Below, piece after piece: positions 62,395 to 64,000 of a stretch of DNA of 64,000 bases. Position 1 is the first letter of the stretch. Every line of letters starts with the position of its first letter. Both the position numbers and the translations under genes were made by a program. The notes under the pieces are model-generated. The model saw only the letters and a program-made list of their open reading frames with translations. It was not told the origin of the DNA and did no database searches. Source of the stretch: Wuchereria bancrofti (Eukaryota > Nematoda > Chromadorea > Rhabditida > Onchocercidae); NCBI GenBank assembly GCA_005281725.1, contig SSBO01000007.1:4498031-4562030 (forward strand), read 5' to 3'.

Positions 62395-64000
62395 TTTGCC
62401 TGAAGACTTCAAATGAGCCAGGAATACTTTCTGATATTTAACCAATGAAGTAAATGGTTTGAACATTGACAAACCAACCAGAACAATTTAAGCTTTTTTG
62501 AGCAATTTGATAGTTCATATGAAGAAGGTTAATACACTAGAAGACTGACATTAGGTAGAGTAAACAGGTAAAGTAGACTTGTAGATAAATAAGGTAAAGT
62601 TGTGACACAGCAAGAATATGCTGCGAAAAATCTCAGAACCAAATGAATTTTTCTTTGGAGGACATTTTGACAGGAAATACAACTGATACAACTGATTTTC
62701 ATTTGCTGTATTGCCCGTCAAACTTTTTGAGATTTTGGAATGTGAAGCCTTATTTGTTAAAAAAGCCAAGTGCACGTATTATGACGAGTAATGAATTTTG
62801 AATTCGCGCCCATATTTGTGGATCAATTGGCATAAAGGAAGAACATGCAATAAGCTTGTGCCGTAAAGACACAAGAAGCCTCGGTCACATCATCATTGTT
62901 TGTGCTTTGTGATACCGATTGGGCGGGGGAAGGTGGCAGAAACAGGAGAGGGTGTTTTGTGATGATTTTCAATTTATTTATTTTTCTAGTTCAACCCAAT
63001 TGCCTTGTGGCTTTAGAAAGGCGAAAAGGAGGTGGGTGGGAGAAAAGAAGGCCAAAAAAGGGTTGGACAGGACGAATTAATCAGCTTTTTAGTAGTTATT
63101 TAAGCTGTCGGTGCTTTCGCTTTCATCATCTCTCTAAGGCTTGTATTAGGGCCTATCATTCCATATATTCGCCGTTTCATTCTTAGGCCTTTCCTCTCTG
63201 CAAAGTAAATGAGAGGAATTAAATGATTTAAGGATTTCATATACAAACAGCAGAAGGAATGATGAGAAAAGACTTCGAGTGGATTAGGCTTGATTTGATT
63301 ACTTATTTAATCAGTGTGGGAAGGGAATCTCGAGATACCTTACTTCATTTGAGGCGAAAACCCTCTCGCACTAAGTCATTTTCACTTGATTGCGAGGAAA
63401 TGAGACCTCTAAGCTGCTCCAGCTCTTTTGAATTAATTTCTACGTTTTCAGGCCCCAACAATCTTCTTAGAACCCGGGCCACCCATTAATCCATTGTAGC
63501 TGTCTTGTCATATTGTTGACATGACTTGCGTGTAATATACATTGTCGAACAATAGCCTGTTGATTATCATTAAATTCCTATTCCAGCATTTGCTACAAAT
63601 AGGGACCTCAGGAAATGTTGGCTTAGGTATCCTTATCATACCGTCGTTTACAATTGACATCAGTAATTTCCGAACACTTTGCCATAACATTGAATGTGAA
63701 ATTTCCACTTATTTTTAAAGAATTCATCGGTGAAAGCTACAGCCTGCATCAGATATTAATAAGTTATCGTATCACATATTTCTATGTTTAAAGCTTCCAA
63801 TATTTCCAAATTATCGGTTTATAATATTCAAATAGTAAACTGTTCAGTAGCGATATGTTTCACATTAATTTTGGTAAATTTCGTCCAACTTATTTTTAAC
63901 TAACTTCAACTTTTCAGAATTACTGTTTATAACTTTTGTTACACCAAAGCTGTTATAGTAGGAGAGTGTTGAGGAGCCATTTCACAGGCATCATCAAATT

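Larger units (their letters stand above)
53780..64000. other. Right-hand gene-poor region
   Basis: About 10.2 kb without a supported protein gene. It contains AAT-type (60022-60092) and TAAA-type (62368-62394) simple repeats, a G-rich purine block near 63030-63070, and chance frames such as 61073-61387, none with recognisable motifs or phase-compatible neighbours. It may be the distal regulatory or intronic space of a gene beyond the window. Confidence 0.45.

Overview
The window looks like nuclear DNA of an AT-rich nematode, probably a parasitic clade III (filarial or spirurid) species. The family assignments, small introns with TTTTCAG/TTTTTAG acceptors, and several start codons lying just after a strong acceptor (as in spliced-leader addition) all fit this. 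The species assignment is an inference; no species-specific marker was read. All genes are intron-rich, so single open reading frames show only fragments. The gene models here were built by hand by matching splice phase to family alignment recalled from memory.

Layout. About 2.9-5.4 kb (+): an AP-2 transcription factor. 8.76-17.4 kb (-): NHR-23, the DHR3/ROR-type nuclear receptor of the moulting cascade, convergent with AP-2, with a long 5' intron and a GC-rich 5' flank (about 17.0-18.9 kb). 22.3-31.0 kb (+): the SIN3 corepressor scaffold, about 1,260 residues, with PAH1, PAH2, PAH3 and the HDAC-interaction domain. 32.8-34.1 kb (-): a small OSER1-like protein. 36.6-41.8 kb (+): ceramide kinase. 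43.0-43.7 kb (+): an 82-residue COMM-domain-only (COMMD6-like) protein. 43.75-48.3 kb (+): a class 2 mitochondrial dihydroorotate dehydrogenase that begins 7 nt after the COMMD stop. From 48.5 kb to the end there is about 15.5 kb with one tRNA-Ala(AGC) and simple repeats.

Functionally the left half is transcription control (AP-2, NHR-23, SIN3) and the right half is small metabolic or signalling genes (stress protein, sphingolipid kinase, COMMD, pyrimidine synthesis). The two most notable points are the near-zero spacing of COMMD and DHODH, where the upstream TAG stop can also be the downstream trans-splice acceptor, and the DHODH itself, which keeps its overall fold and FMN-site residues but has replaced most of the orotate-binding loop. 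No mobile element, CRISPR array, virus-like sequence or bacterial insert was recognised.
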